From GCA-2697345 sp002697345 (GTDB taxonomy: Bacteria; Pseudomonadota; Alphaproteobacteria; Rhodobacterales; Rhodobacteraceae), in NCBI GenBank assembly GCA_943787605.1, contig CALSNB010000001.1, positions 1 through 64,000 on the forward strand: a stretch of DNA of 64,000 nt. Reading direction: 5' to 3'. This document shows, piece by piece, positions 18,879-28,187 of the stretch. Both the position numbers and the translations under genes were made by a program. Under the pieces are notes generated by a model. That model ran no database searches, had not been told where the DNA came from, and saw only the letters and a program-made list of their open reading frames with translations. Numbering within the stretch: the first letter of the stretch is position 1; every line of letters starts with the position of its first letter.

Positions 18879-19649
18879 ATGGAAAAAATTAAGTACAATT
18901 TAAGAGTTCAAACTTTTTTTATAATCGCATTAAGCATAACGCTTGTCATGTTCGCGACTACTTTAAAAGCCGATCTCAAAACTGAAACAATCATTCAAGG
19001 ATCAGGGTCTAAGGCAGAATTGGGTATGCGAGTGCAAGTTCATTACACTGGCAAGCTTGATGACGGTACAGTTTTTGATAGCTCAGTGCCAAGGGGAGAG
19101 CCTTTTGTCTTCACCTTGGGACAACGTCAGGTGATACAAGGGTGGGAAGAGGGAATTTTGGGTATGCTGGTTGGAGAAACCAGGGTTCTTACAATTCCAC
19201 CAGCTTTGGCTTACGGTAGTTCTGGCGCGGGTGATATAATCCCTCCAAATGCTACATTAATTTTCGACGTGCAACTTTTGGCTACAAGTTGGCCTCCCTC
19301 CCTAAAAGAGTTAACGACGGAGCAGTTATTAGATGCTCAAAAGAGTGGTAGCGTTATTATTGATATTCGAAGTTCAAATGAATGGGTTGAAACTGGCATT
19401 ATTGCAGGTGCCGAAACAGTCACAGCATTCTCAGCAAACGGAAACTTACATAGCGATTTCAGGAAAAAGTTTTTTTCAATAATCAAGAGTAAGGATACTC
19501 CAATTGTTTTATATTGCCGTTCTGGAAATAGGTCCAAGCGGCTAGGGGATGCACTTGTAAATCAGGGGAATTATACGAACGTATCGCACCTTTCAAAGGG
19601 AATAATTGGCTGGCAAAAAGATGGAGAAAACACAATCGTTTTGAAGTAG
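18879..19649 (+). CDS. Exported FKBP-type peptidyl-prolyl isomerase fused to a rhodanese domain
   Basis: Two-domain periplasmic protein of 256 residues. After a signal peptide (about 1-31, ending LKA) comes a complete FKBP domain (about 36-134) with VQVHYTGKLDDGTVFDSS, VIQGWEEGILGM and IPPNATLIFDVQLL, the conserved active-site elements. A rhodanese domain follows (about 140-254) with VIIDIRSSNEW and the loop YCRSGNRSKRL, in which Cys213 is the sulfur acceptor. Both domains look catalytically intact. The fusion suggests one protein that refolds proline-containing exported proteins and handles periplasmic sulfane sulfur or redox. Transcribed alone. Domain calls are firm, combined function is open. 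Confidence 0.88.
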   Translation: MEKIKYNLRVQTFFIIALSITLVMFATTLKADLKTETIIQGSGSKAELGMRVQVHYTGKLDDGTVFDSSVPRGEPFVFTLGQRQVIQGWEEGILGMLVGETRVLTIPPALAYGSSGAGDIIPPNATLIFDVQLLATSWPPSLKELTTEQLLDAQKSGSVIIDIRSSNEWVETGIIAGAETVTAFSANGNLHSDFRKKFFSIIKSKDTPIVLYCRSGNRSKRLGDALVNQGNYTNVSHLSKGIIGWQKDGENTIVLK

Positions 19650-19807
19650 CTTGGAAAAACATAATACTGTAAACTTTTGAAGGTACTTGTTGAGGCTGGT
19701 GTGCAGAGAGCATTTGTGTTGATTCAGCCAAGTATCTTCAAGGCTAGTTACTGCAGGCGCTTAAAGATCTAGTGAGTGTTGATTCTGATTGCTAGCTATT
19801 AGTTATA

Positions 19808-20107
19808 TTAGTCTTCTTTAAGTGACTTGCTGTTTGCAAGAGCTTCAATCTCTTTATCTACTCTAATTCTTTCTTTGCGATTGTTCCTTCTGAAATTTGA
19901 GGCAACAAGGTAAATTCCTACGCCAACGAAGAATGCTGTATTATTGTAAGGTATGCTAATTTCTGCGTAGTTTTCATACAACCTTACCGCAACGCCAACC
20001 CCTATTAGGATCCAGGCGTATCTTTCATACTTAGACCAACGCACTCCTCCACGTTTTATTTCTTCTGATTTGGCTATTAAGTCTTCAGCTTCATTTGTAG
20101 TATTCAT
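19808..20107 (-). CDS. Small two-helix membrane protein, unknown
   Basis: Ninety-nine residues with no family I recognise. Two hydrophobic stretches (about 30-45, AWILIGVGVAVRL, and 56-70, TAFFVGVGIYLVAS) separated by a short loop give a hairpin membrane protein, flanked by a charged N-terminus and a strongly basic-then-acidic C-terminal tail (RRNNRKERIRVDKEIE). Charge distribution suggests both ends lie in the cytoplasm. Starts at an ATG; stands alone. Confidence 0.55.
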   Translation of the reverse strand: MNTTNEAEDLIAKSEEIKRGGVRWSKYERYAWILIGVGVAVRLYENYAEISIPYNNTAFFVGVGIYLVASNFRRNNRKERIRVDKEIEALANSKSLKED

Positions 20108-20277
20108 TCAATCTTCTCCGATACCTAACCTACATAACCTATATATGATCTAATACTGTTATATTAAAGGGTATATAACTATTCCTAGTCTTAAATGACT
20201 TACTGCTAAAAAGTTTTAATTATAGCTTTATTTTAAGGCTCTGATGGCTGGTAACTCTTAATTCATTGGCCATGGTC

Positions 20278-20981
20278 GAGCATGGGTGGACATTTTATAT
20301 GGCTGAAGGGGTTGTACCAGATACTGTTAACGAGACCAAACTCTTGCATGAGATTTACACTAAGGGGGATTCAGATTTTTCCAGATGAGTAACAGTTCCA
20401 GTTCTTTGGGATAAATAAATAAAACTATTGTATCTAATGAGTCTTCCGAGATTATACGAATGTTTAACTCCGAATTTGATGAATTTGGAGAGATTGCCAC
20501 CGACTATTATCCAGAAGGGCTTCGCCAAGAAATTGATGCGTTTAATGATCGGATTTACACGACTCTCAATAATGGCGTTTATCGCTGTGGATTTGCTACC
20601 ACGCAGCAGGTTTACGAAGAGGTACTGTTACCTCTGTTTGATACCCTAGACTGGTTGGAAGGCACGCTTTCACTAAAAAGGTATCTCACCGGGACTAAAA
20701 TTACAGAGGCAGATTGGCGGTTATTTACTACTCTCATTCGTTTTGATCCTGTTTATGTTGGGCAATTTAAGTGTAATATTCGTCGTATAATCGATTATCC
20801 TAACTTCTGGAATTATCTCCTTGATATTTATCAACAGCCGGGCATAGCGGATACTGTCAATATGGAGCATATCAAAAATCATTATTATGCTAGTCATGAG
20901 ACTATTAATCCCTCAAGAGTTGTTCCAAAAGGTCCTAAGCTAGATTATAATCAAACCTACAACCTCAACAGATTCGGGTAA
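20278..20981 (+). pseudogene. Glutathionyl-hydroquinone reductase (Xi-class GST), decayed
   Basis: Remnant of a YqjG/ECM4-type GST, an enzyme that reduces glutathionyl-hydroquinones. From 20278 one reads EHGWTF, then LHEIYTKGDSDFSR, a TGA stop where family members have GRVTVPVLWD, VTVPVLWDK, and then a frameshift in ATAA repeats at about 20410-20425. The next frame resumes with TIVSNESSEIIRMFNSEFDE and continues intact to 20981 through the helical domain (FATTQQVYEE, KITEADWRLFTTLIRFD). The thioredoxin-fold start with the catalytic Cys-Pro-Trp is missing. Truncation plus a stop plus a frameshift make this a true pseudogene. The 173-codon tail alone lacks the active site. Confidence 0.85.
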
Positions 20982-20984
20982 TAC

Positions 20985-21521
20985 ATGGCTGATAAGAACA
21001 TCATAGGGTTATGCGGTTCGTTACGACAGGACTCCTTTAATAGAAAACTTCTTTTAGAAGCAGTTCGTTTGTACGGTAAGTGCAATTTTAAGGAAGCAAA
21101 CTTAAATTTGCCACTCTATAATGGTGATGATGAGAAAGTCGAAAAACCAACATCTGTATTAAACTTGCACAACGATATTAAGTCAGCGGATGGGGTGATA
21201 ATTACTTCTCCTGAATACAATAAAGGAATTTCAGGTGCGCTAAAGAATTCCCTAGATTGGGTAAGTAGAGTTCCCGGGTCAGTTTGGAAAGATAAGCCAG
21301 TTGTTATTATGTCAGCTGCTGCAGGTCGAACTGGTGGAGAAGCGGCTCAATATATGGTTCGGGCATGCCTGGTTCCGTTTGGCCCACGTATACTAAATTC
21401 GCCAATAGTATGTGTGGCTCAAGTTTCTCAACAATTTGACTCACAGGGACAAATTATTTCTAAACGTTACATAGAGTTAGTAAAAGAGACGATGGAAAAT
21501 TTACGAAAAGCAATGAATTAG
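20985..21521 (+). CDS. NADPH-dependent FMN reductase family flavoprotein
   Basis: Flavodoxin-like oxidoreductase of 178 residues. GLCGSLRQDSFNRKLL near residues 7-22 is the phosphate-binding loop for FMN and SPEYNKGISGALKNSLDWVS near 70-90 is the second signature of the NADPH-dependent FMN reductase (chromate/azo/quinone reductase) family. It begins four bases after the stop of the decayed hydroquinone-reductase gene, so the two probably formed a quinone or electrophile detoxification operon. Cytoplasmic. Confidence 0.87.
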   Translation: MADKNIIGLCGSLRQDSFNRKLLLEAVRLYGKCNFKEANLNLPLYNGDDEKVEKPTSVLNLHNDIKSADGVIITSPEYNKGISGALKNSLDWVSRVPGSVWKDKPVVIMSAAAGRTGGEAAQYMVRACLVPFGPRILNSPIVCVAQVSQQFDSQGQIISKRYIELVKETMENLRKAMN

Positions 21522-21600
21522 TTTAGAATTACTGGACTATCTTAAGTTTTTTAAAGTTTTTATACTTAACAATAAGCCTGACATCTGTATTATCGTACTA

Positions 21601-22356
21601 ATGAAAGTTCACTCAAAAAATCAAGATAATTCAAATAATCTGAACTTGTACCTCTTTGACGAGCAATTCCCTACCGTAGAAGATGTTCAAGGCTCTTTCC
21701 AAAGTGAGTGTCCGCCAGATGGAAAAGTTAAGTTAGATGACCTTTTTGCATTTAAGCGCAAACGTGGCGATTTTCTATTTTCTGTAGTCATACTGATTGC
21801 GGCACTTTTTTTTATGGTTTCTTTTTTCACAGAAACGGGTTGGCAAAATAGAAAATTGCCTGATGACTTGGGTACTTACATGCTTCACCAGTTTGGGTTT
21901 ATTGAAATTGAGGGTAGGGTGGTTCGTTTTGGACGGATATTAAAACAAAGTTGGGTAGGCCCACTTTTATGCTTGGTGGTTTTGATCCCCGCGGCCATCT
22001 GGAACGCTAAGTCAAGTTTTAAGATCCATCGCTATCGTAAACGCTTTTTGTTGCCTATTAGTATGACATACGAATTAGAAAAATATATCGCGGCCTTAGA
22101 GTATGTTGCTTATTTTATTCTTTATACAGTTTTAGTTCCAATTCTAGGCTATTTAATATCGACCCTTTTACTTGGTATGTTCCTAACGTGGCGAACGGGA
22201 TATCGGACCGGCCGCTGGATGCTAACTGGCTTCTTATCAAGCCTTATTATTGTTTTTATTTTTCGATCTTTTCTACAGATAAAGACGCCCATAAGTATCT
22301 GGCTTTATGATTTTCTTCCATCCGCAACACGCGGATTTATGTTGACGTATTTTTAG
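21601..22356 (+). CDS. tctB: TTT transporter small membrane subunit (TctB-like) with long N-terminus
   Basis: First gene of the second TTT operon. The 251 residues include a hydrophilic N-terminal extension of about 55 residues not found in the first TctB here, then transmembrane segments at about 58-78, 120-138, 165-190 and 200-220. Sequence similarity to TctB is low and the call rests on topology and on its place directly before tctA and tctC. Neither a ribosome site nor a better internal start is obvious, so the extension could be over-called. Confidence 0.7.
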   Translation: MKVHSKNQDNSNNLNLYLFDEQFPTVEDVQGSFQSECPPDGKVKLDDLFAFKRKRGDFLFSVVILIAALFFMVSFFTETGWQNRKLPDDLGTYMLHQFGFIEIEGRVVRFGRILKQSWVGPLLCLVVLIPAAIWNAKSSFKIHRYRKRFLLPISMTYELEKYIAALEYVAYFILYTVLVPILGYLISTLLLGMFLTWRTGYRTGRWMLTGFLSSLIIVFIFRSFLQIKTPISIWLYDFLPSATRGFMLTYF

Positions 22357-22369
22357 TTAGGATAAGGCA

Positions 22370-23865
22370 TTGGAAGCATTTTTAGTTGGCTTGGAAAATT
22401 TACTACAACCTTCAGTATTATTAGCAATTGTGATCGGGTCCATTGGTGGATTAGCTATAGGTGCAATCCCGGGTATTGGCCCGGCTATTGCTATAGCAAT
22501 CTTACTCCCTGCAACTATATTTTTAGATGATTTAGTCAGCTTAGTTTTATTACTTGGTGTTTACGGTTCCTCAATGTATGGCGGAGCAATACCAGCAATT
22601 TTAATAAATACTCCAGGAACTCCAGTAAATGCGTTAACCACCTATGATGGGTATGCCATGACGCGTCGCGGTGAAGCATCACGAGCACTTTCTCTAGCCT
22701 ACTCTGCTTCTTTTTTTGGAGGTTGTTTTTCAATTTTAGCTGCGCTTATAGCGTTATTCGCGTTTGGTCCGTATCTCAGGGATCTTGGAGCTCTATTTGG
22801 TCAACGGGATATTTTGATGGCAGCGATTTTAGGTTCTGTATTGCTGATAGCGGCTCATCGTCAGACGATGGGCATTGCAGCACTTCTGTTTGGTTTTGGC
22901 TTTTTAATAGCCATGATTGGTCGTCAAACCACTCGAAAAATAGATCGGTTTACGTTTGATTTTGAATATCTATTCCCTGGTTTGAACCTAATTGTTGTTA
23001 TCATAGGAATTTTTGCCTTGAGCCAAGCACTGATGCTTTTGACAGGAAAGGATAGTGATCCACCAGAGGCGCGAGTTGGAGGTGGCGCTCTATTGGGTTT
23101 TCGCGGAACTTTCAAAAAATAAAATAGTCACGTTTGTTATCGGCTCTATACGGTACAATTATGGGCATTATTCCTGGTGTTGGTGAGTTTGTTGCGCAAT
23201 TTTTTAGCTATTCTACTGCGCGTGCACTTTCAAAGAATCCCACACGCTTTGGACATGGATCAGCGGAAGGGTTGATTGCTTCAGAGACTGCCAATAATGC
23301 GGTTCCAGCAGCGGCTATGATCCCACTCTTAGCGCTCGGTGTGCCAGGTGAGGCGTTAACGGCAATGATGATGGTCGTGTTTTTTGATGCTGGAATTAAG
23401 CCTGGGCCGGACATTTTTGAAAATAATCCTGACTTTTTATTTAGCTTATTTATTGCACTTCTTTTGATTAATGTACTTGTGTTAAGCACGCTTTTGTTAT
23501 CATCACGGTTGATTTCAAAGATGATTTATATACCCAATAGGTTTTTGGGGTCATTAGTGATGATACTGTCTTTTGTTGGAGTATTCTCAATAAGGAATAG
23601 TTTATCAGATTGTATTTTTGCCGTATTTTTTGGATATATTGGCTTTATATTGCGAAGGCTTGACTGGCCTCTTGTTCCTTTGGTTTTAGGACTTGTCTTG
23701 GGCTCAATAATTTTAGAGCGGATGACCGCGGGAGCTAGTCAGGTTAAGTCACTTGTGGATTTGGTGAATCGGCCAGTTTCTGCAGTGCTTGCAATATCTA
23801 TTTTAGTCATTGTATGCTTTGTAATCTGGTCGATGGTAAAAAACCGTCGATCACACGAAAATTAA
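22370..23865 (+). pseudogene. tctA: TTT transporter large permease subunit (TctA), frameshifted
   Basis: Second TctA, split in two. The first frame (TTG 22370, AGGATAAGG upstream, to 23122) holds the N-half with GAIPGIGPAIAIAILLP; the second (from about 23134 to 23865) holds the C-half with GIIPGVGEFVAQFFSY and ASETANNAVPAAAMIPLLA. Between them a third frame reads KIVTFVIGS, the expected linking helix. Dropping one base in the A-rich run near 23115-23124 and one near 23147-23150 restores a single frame through FKKKIVTFVIGS to YGTIMG. Total coding length, about 498 codons, is normal for TctA. Either a decayed gene, or two sequencing errors in an intact one. Confidence 0.85.
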
Positions 23866-23887
23866 AGTTTTAAAAGGAGGAGGAAAA

Positions 23888-24829
23888 ATGAAAAAACTAT
23901 TATTGGCTATATTTTTTGCAGCAACAGCAGGTTTCTGGTTTACGACGCCAGCAACTGCGGAGTACCCAGAAGGACCGGTACAATTTATTGTTCCATGGCC
24001 TCCGGGTGATTTTGAAGACATTCTTACACGTATGATTGCTGCTGATATGCAAAAGGCGACAGGACAGTCTGCATCCGTTGTAAACAAACCGGGTGGTGGC
24101 GATGGTCCGTTCCCTGGTGCTCTTGAGGTCCTTAATGGTCCCACCGATGGTTCAATAGTAGGTTCATTTGTAATCGGTGTGCCGGTTGTTGGCCCATTGA
24201 TTGATATTGGTATTGAAGAGGATAGTTTTACGCCTGTTGGCATTTTCTTAACATATCCATTTGTTTTAGCTGCATCAGGTGATGCTCCTTATAAAAATAT
24301 GGCTGAACTTGCAGCATATGCAAAAAATAATGATGTTGTTTTAGGCCATTTTGGAGGCGGATTAGCACCAACACAAGCATCCTTTGCGGGTGCTAAAAAA
24401 TTAGGCTTTGAGTTTGCTGATGACAGTGCTTTTGATATGCTGGATTGCAATACACTTTCAGCAGGTGATGCTGATGTAATCAATACGACTTTGGCTTTGA
24501 TTGAGCCATGTCTCGGAGAAATCAACGTGTTGGCGAGTATTGGGGAAGAACCGATTAGTAAGTTAAATGGAGTTGAAACGCTAGCAACTCAAACGGGTAT
24601 CAATAATCTAGAATTGTGGAATGGTTTATTTGTCAAAAAAGGAACACCCCAAGCAATTATTGATAAGTTAGCTGAAATCGCTTCTGCGACTATGGCTGGT
24701 GCTGAAGCACAACAGTTGATGAAGGAAACTGGGGCGCGTGTTTATTGGCAAGATCAGAGTGCATCTGAAGCACGTATCGTAGTTGACCGAAAAAAATTAG
24801 CAGAATTGAATGCTATCAATGCAGAATAA
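23888..24829 (+). CDS. tctC: TTT transporter substrate-binding protein (TctC/Bug family)
   Basis: Periplasmic receptor of the second TTT, 313 residues, with an excellent AGGAGG about ten bases before the ATG. Residues 1-24 form a Sec signal peptide (MKKLLLAIFFAATAG..., cleavage after ATA). The mature N-terminus VQFIVPWPPGDFEDILTR is the Bug-family opening with an acidic residue at the usual GG position, and VVNKPGGGDGPFPGALEV follows. It is last in the operon, unlike the C-B-A order of the first TTT. Position next to the P450/glutamine-synthetase genes suggests it captures their substrate, an inference. Confidence 0.9.
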   Translation: MKKLLLAIFFAATAGFWFTTPATAEYPEGPVQFIVPWPPGDFEDILTRMIAADMQKATGQSASVVNKPGGGDGPFPGALEVLNGPTDGSIVGSFVIGVPVVGPLIDIGIEEDSFTPVGIFLTYPFVLAASGDAPYKNMAELAAYAKNNDVVLGHFGGGLAPTQASFAGAKKLGFEFADDSAFDMLDCNTLSAGDADVINTTLALIEPCLGEINVLASIGEEPISKLNGVETLATQTGINNLELWNGLFVKKGTPQAIIDKLAEIASATMAGAEAQQLMKETGARVYWQDQSASEARIVVDRKKLAELNAINAE

Positions 24830-24843
24830 TCTGAACATAATTC

Positions 24844-24869
24844 CGGGACCACAGGCGTTTGTGGTCCCG
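24844..24869 (+). terminator. Stem-loop after tctC
   Basis: CGGGACCACA (24844-24853) is exactly inverted as TGTGGTCCCG (24860-24869) with a six-base loop, the strongest hairpin in this operon. Only TTAACT follows rather than a T run, so it may act as a partial terminator or 3' stabiliser between the transporter and the enzyme genes. Confidence 0.65.
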
Positions 24870-24886
24870 TTAACTAAATTAAATAA

Positions 24887-25606
24887 ATGAAACGAATTAA
24901 ACTTGGTATACTTCAAACCAACCATGACAAATCAGTTGAGGTTGGAGATGCGTATCCTGACGATGCACATCGTTTCCGGGATTTATTTGACGCCCAAGAA
25001 ACAAGGTTTGAATACAAAGTTTACATGACAATTGGGGGCGAAGTCCCCAAATCGTTAGATGAGCAAGACGCTTTTCTTATTACAGGTAGCCCTCTCAGTG
25101 TATTAGACACACATATATTTACTAAAGATTTGGTTGCCTTTGTTCGAGCTTGTGACAACGCAAAAAAACCTTTAATTGGCGCCTGTTTTGGTCATCAAGT
25201 TATAGCTGATGCTTTAGGTGGAACAGTAAAGAAATCTAAAAATGGATATAATGTGGGAGTAGAGAAAACTCATTTTTTTGAAAAAAGCTTATGGATGAAA
25301 CCAAAAAAAGGAGAGCTACCAATGTATGTTTTCCATGAGGATGAAGTTACTAAGTTGCCCGAAGGCGCAAAACTTTTAGGGTCTACACCTAATTGCAAGA
25401 TAGCGAGCTTCTCGAAAGGGAACCATATCTTTACAACACAGGCTCATCCTGAATTTACGCCTGAGTTTATGACATCAGTGGTTTCATACACTGGATTAAA
25501 AGTCCCAAGCTTTGACCCAGGGCCCGCTTTATCACAAGTTAACGACCTTACAGAGGGCCATGTATACGCAAATTGGTGCACAGAGTTTTTTAAAGGACAT
25601 TTATAA
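24887..25606 (+). CDS. Class I glutamine amidotransferase / gamma-glutamyl hydrolase-like protein
   Basis: Class I glutamine amidotransferase fold, 239 residues. The catalytic triad is visible: Cys100 in GACFGHQ, His187 and Glu189 in QAHPEF. There is no synthetase domain, so it is a stand-alone member of the GuaA-like/PuuD-like group. Beside a glutamine-synthetase-like ligase, the likeliest job is to hydrolyse a gamma-glutamyl amide and release glutamate, as PuuD does in the Puu putrescine pathway; donating ammonia is the alternative. Its TAA overlaps the ATG of the P450 gene by one base, so the two are translationally coupled. Confidence 0.8.
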   Translation: MKRIKLGILQTNHDKSVEVGDAYPDDAHRFRDLFDAQETRFEYKVYMTIGGEVPKSLDEQDAFLITGSPLSVLDTHIFTKDLVAFVRACDNAKKPLIGACFGHQVIADALGGTVKKSKNGYNVGVEKTHFFEKSLWMKPKKGELPMYVFHEDEVTKLPEGAKLLGSTPNCKIASFSKGNHIFTTQAHPEFTPEFMTSVVSYTGLKVPSFDPGPALSQVNDLTEGHVYANWCTEFFKGHL

Positions 25607-26832
25607 TGTTTGATAATGGTCATTTAAACCTTTTTGAGCATGATAGTTTTGCACATGGTGTTCCCCATAAGACTTTTGCGAGATTACGAAAAGATGATCC
25701 AGTCTCTTGGTCTGAAGGAGATGATGATACTCGCGGATTTTGGAACTTGACACGCCATGCTGATATTTTAAAGGCGAATAAGGAAGGGCACCTGTTTTCA
25801 TCTGCGCAGGGCATACGTGTTGAGGACCAAAGTTATGAAGAGTATATGGCGCGACGCACCTTCCAAGAAACGGACATGCCAGAGCACACAGTGACACGGC
25901 GTCGGGTCAATCCGAAATTCGCAAAACCTGTGGTCGCTAATTTTGAGAAATTAATAAGGAGCTTAGCATCAAATATCGTTGATAAGGCAATTGTGAAATC
26001 TGAATTTGATGCTGTGGAGGAGATAGCAAAAGAATTACCTATGATGATGCTGGGTCGCATACTGGGAGTGCAAGACAGTGATCTCGCTTGGTTAGTTGAA
26101 AAAGGGGATGCATTGATTGGTAATTCAGATCCAGACTTCACTGAGCATGTTATAGATAAGGTTGACACAGAGGCCTACCGTTTGATGCCATTCCGAAACC
26201 CGGCTGGTAAACAACTTTATGATTATGCTGCGGAGGTTCTGGCTGGTAGAAAACAGGTCGATCCAGAGGGTGTTTTAGCTCGTATGATGTCAGGTGATGA
26301 CCAACTGGATGAATTAGAATTCAAAAACTTTTTTTGTTTATTAATTGCAGCGGGAAATGACACAACGAGATATTCAATTGCGATGGCTCTTCATTTGCTA
26401 TCTCAGGATCAGCTGTTGATCCCAAAGCTACAGACTGGTCAATATTGGGATACCGTTGCTGATGAAGTTATACGTCTGGCATCACCGACGATGCATTTTA
26501 GACGAACTGCTACAAGTGATATAAACTTCCATGATAGAATAATCAAAAAAGGGGATAAAGTTCTACTTTGGTTTGTTTCTGGGAGTAGAGACGAGGCGGT
26601 TTTTGATAACCCTAATGAAGTTCAACTAGATCGTACTCCTAATCGACATCTCGCATTTGGGCAGGGCGGTGCACATGTTTGCCTTGGCATGCATCTTGCC
26701 AAACTTGAGGTACGTATAACCTTAGAAGAATTAGTAAAAAGAATTGATTTTATTCAAGCTGTGGAACCTCCAACTTGGACTCGCTCAAATTTTATCTGTG
26801 GGGTTAAAAAACTTAAAGTAAAAGTAGGATAG
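25606..26832 (+). CDS. Cytochrome P450
   Basis: Soluble bacterial P450 of 408 residues. The heme-binding loop is FGQGGAHVCLG with Cys359 as axial ligand. The I-helix has AAGNDTTR (about 249-255) with the acid-threonine pair for oxygen activation. The ExxR of the K-helix is Glu287-Arg290, followed by the HFRRTA strand. No membrane anchor, so electrons must come from a ferredoxin/reductase pair not in this window. Coupled to the amidotransferase upstream and seven bases ahead of the ligase. By context it should hydroxylate or N-dealkylate an amine or its gamma-glutamyl derivative; that is inference. Confidence 0.92.
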   Translation: MFDNGHLNLFEHDSFAHGVPHKTFARLRKDDPVSWSEGDDDTRGFWNLTRHADILKANKEGHLFSSAQGIRVEDQSYEEYMARRTFQETDMPEHTVTRRRVNPKFAKPVVANFEKLIRSLASNIVDKAIVKSEFDAVEEIAKELPMMMLGRILGVQDSDLAWLVEKGDALIGNSDPDFTEHVIDKVDTEAYRLMPFRNPAGKQLYDYAAEVLAGRKQVDPEGVLARMMSGDDQLDELEFKNFFCLLIAAGNDTTRYSIAMALHLLSQDQLLIPKLQTGQYWDTVADEVIRLASPTMHFRRTATSDINFHDRIIKKGDKVLLWFVSGSRDEAVFDNPNEVQLDRTPNRHLAFGQGGAHVCLGMHLAKLEVRITLEELVKRIDFIQAVEPPTWTRSNFICGVKKLKVKVG

Positions 26833-26839
26833 AGGTATC

Positions 26840-28120
26840 ATGGTAAATAATAAAAAAATTAGAAACAGAGCACTTTTCTGCGATCTTTTAAACTTACCAA
26901 GAGGCAAATATTTGCCAAGGGAAGTCGCGGCGTCTGGGAAAGTTGGGTTTGCGCGTGGAGCATTTGCAGTTAGCTTTGATCGTGATTTGCTGGAGGTACC
27001 TGGTTGCGGTTTTTATGATGGGCTTCCCGATATGGAATTAGTATTGGATGAAGAGCGTAGAAAATCTTGGCAGCCTGATACAGAAATTGCACTTGGTGAT
27101 TTGCAGGTTGATGATAAACCTTTTGGATTATGTGCGCGTTCTCAATTGAGGCGCACTATTGGGGAGTGGGAGGATCTTGGATTTTCTCCTATGGTAGGGT
27201 TGGAAACGGAAGCTTATTTGTTTCAAAAAGATGCTGATGGTGTGTGGCGTCCATATGATACACCAGGAGCGTTTGTTTATGGTACAGGACCTTCAAATGA
27301 TCCTCGTGGAGTAATGGATGATATTTGGGAGATGGCAAGTCTTTGTGATATACCAATTGAAAGTATGAATGGTGAATTTGATAATGGCCAATTTGAATTA
27401 ACTTTAAGATTCAATGAACCTCTAAAAGCGTGTGATGATGCTTTCTTACTTCGTATGATGGCACGTGAAATTGCTCTGAAAAAAGATCTCTTACTCACGT
27501 TTCTTCCAAAACCAATTCCAGATCGTGGTGGATCTGGTTTACATGTCAATTTTAGTTTTGCGGACAAATCTGGAAAGAACGTAATTGCTCCCAATGGCTC
27601 CTTGTCCAAAGTAGCACAACAATCAATAGCTGGCTTAGTCCATCATCACGAAGGCTTATCAGGTCTTTTAGCATCAACTGTAAATAGTTATGACAGATTA
27701 AGCCCCGCAAGTATGGCTGGTTATTGGGCCAATTGGGCAGAAGATCATCGATTAGTAACTACCCGTACATCTACTAAATCGCCAAAGTCGGCTCGATTAG
27801 AGCATCGCATGGCAGATTGTGCTTCAAATCCATACCTTGCCGTTACTGCTGTTTTACAAGCGGCCAAACTTGGTGTGACAAAAAACTTGCCGTTAACTGA
27901 TGCAGAAGATTTAGATGGAATGGAAAATACGCGTGCTACGCGACATGCGCCTCCCAGTCTTGATCGGGCAATAGATGCTCTCGATAACGATGCGCCCTTG
28001 CGTAGTGCAGTGGGTAGCCTACTTTGTGATGCATTAATTTTTCTTAAAAGGGATGAGTTTAATCGGCTTAAAGGTAAAACTGTTGATCAGGTTCGAGACT
28101 TTTACCTTCCATTTATATAA
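26840..28120 (+). CDS. Glutamine synthetase family protein (gamma-glutamyl-amine ligase-like)
   Basis: Type I glutamine-synthetase fold of 426 residues, shorter than GlnA (about 470) and without the GlnA adenylylation loop. Visible elements are GLETEAYLF near 118 (metal and glutamate-binding acids), GEFDNGQFELTLRFNEP near 178, the HVNFSF metal-ligand strand near 235, and SARLEHRMADCASNPYLAV near 315 with the arginine that binds glutamate phosphate. Such short members (PuuA, GlnT/GMAS, aniline- or ethanolamine-glutamylating enzymes) ligate glutamate to an amine using ATP. With the amidase-like and P450 genes it suggests an amine-activation pathway. Confidence 0.85.
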   Translation: MVNNKKIRNRALFCDLLNLPRGKYLPREVAASGKVGFARGAFAVSFDRDLLEVPGCGFYDGLPDMELVLDEERRKSWQPDTEIALGDLQVDDKPFGLCARSQLRRTIGEWEDLGFSPMVGLETEAYLFQKDADGVWRPYDTPGAFVYGTGPSNDPRGVMDDIWEMASLCDIPIESMNGEFDNGQFELTLRFNEPLKACDDAFLLRMMAREIALKKDLLLTFLPKPIPDRGGSGLHVNFSFADKSGKNVIAPNGSLSKVAQQSIAGLVHHHEGLSGLLASTVNSYDRLSPASMAGYWANWAEDHRLVTTRTSTKSPKSARLEHRMADCASNPYLAVTAVLQAAKLGVTKNLPLTDAEDLDGMENTRATRHAPPSLDRAIDALDNDAPLRSAVGSLLCDALIFLKRDEFNRLKGKTVDQVRDFYLPFI

Positions 28121-28187
28121 TAATTCAGCAAATTAGGTTTTTATTAAGTAGGTTGAACACATAAGTTTCTTGTCTAGTAAGGGTGTA

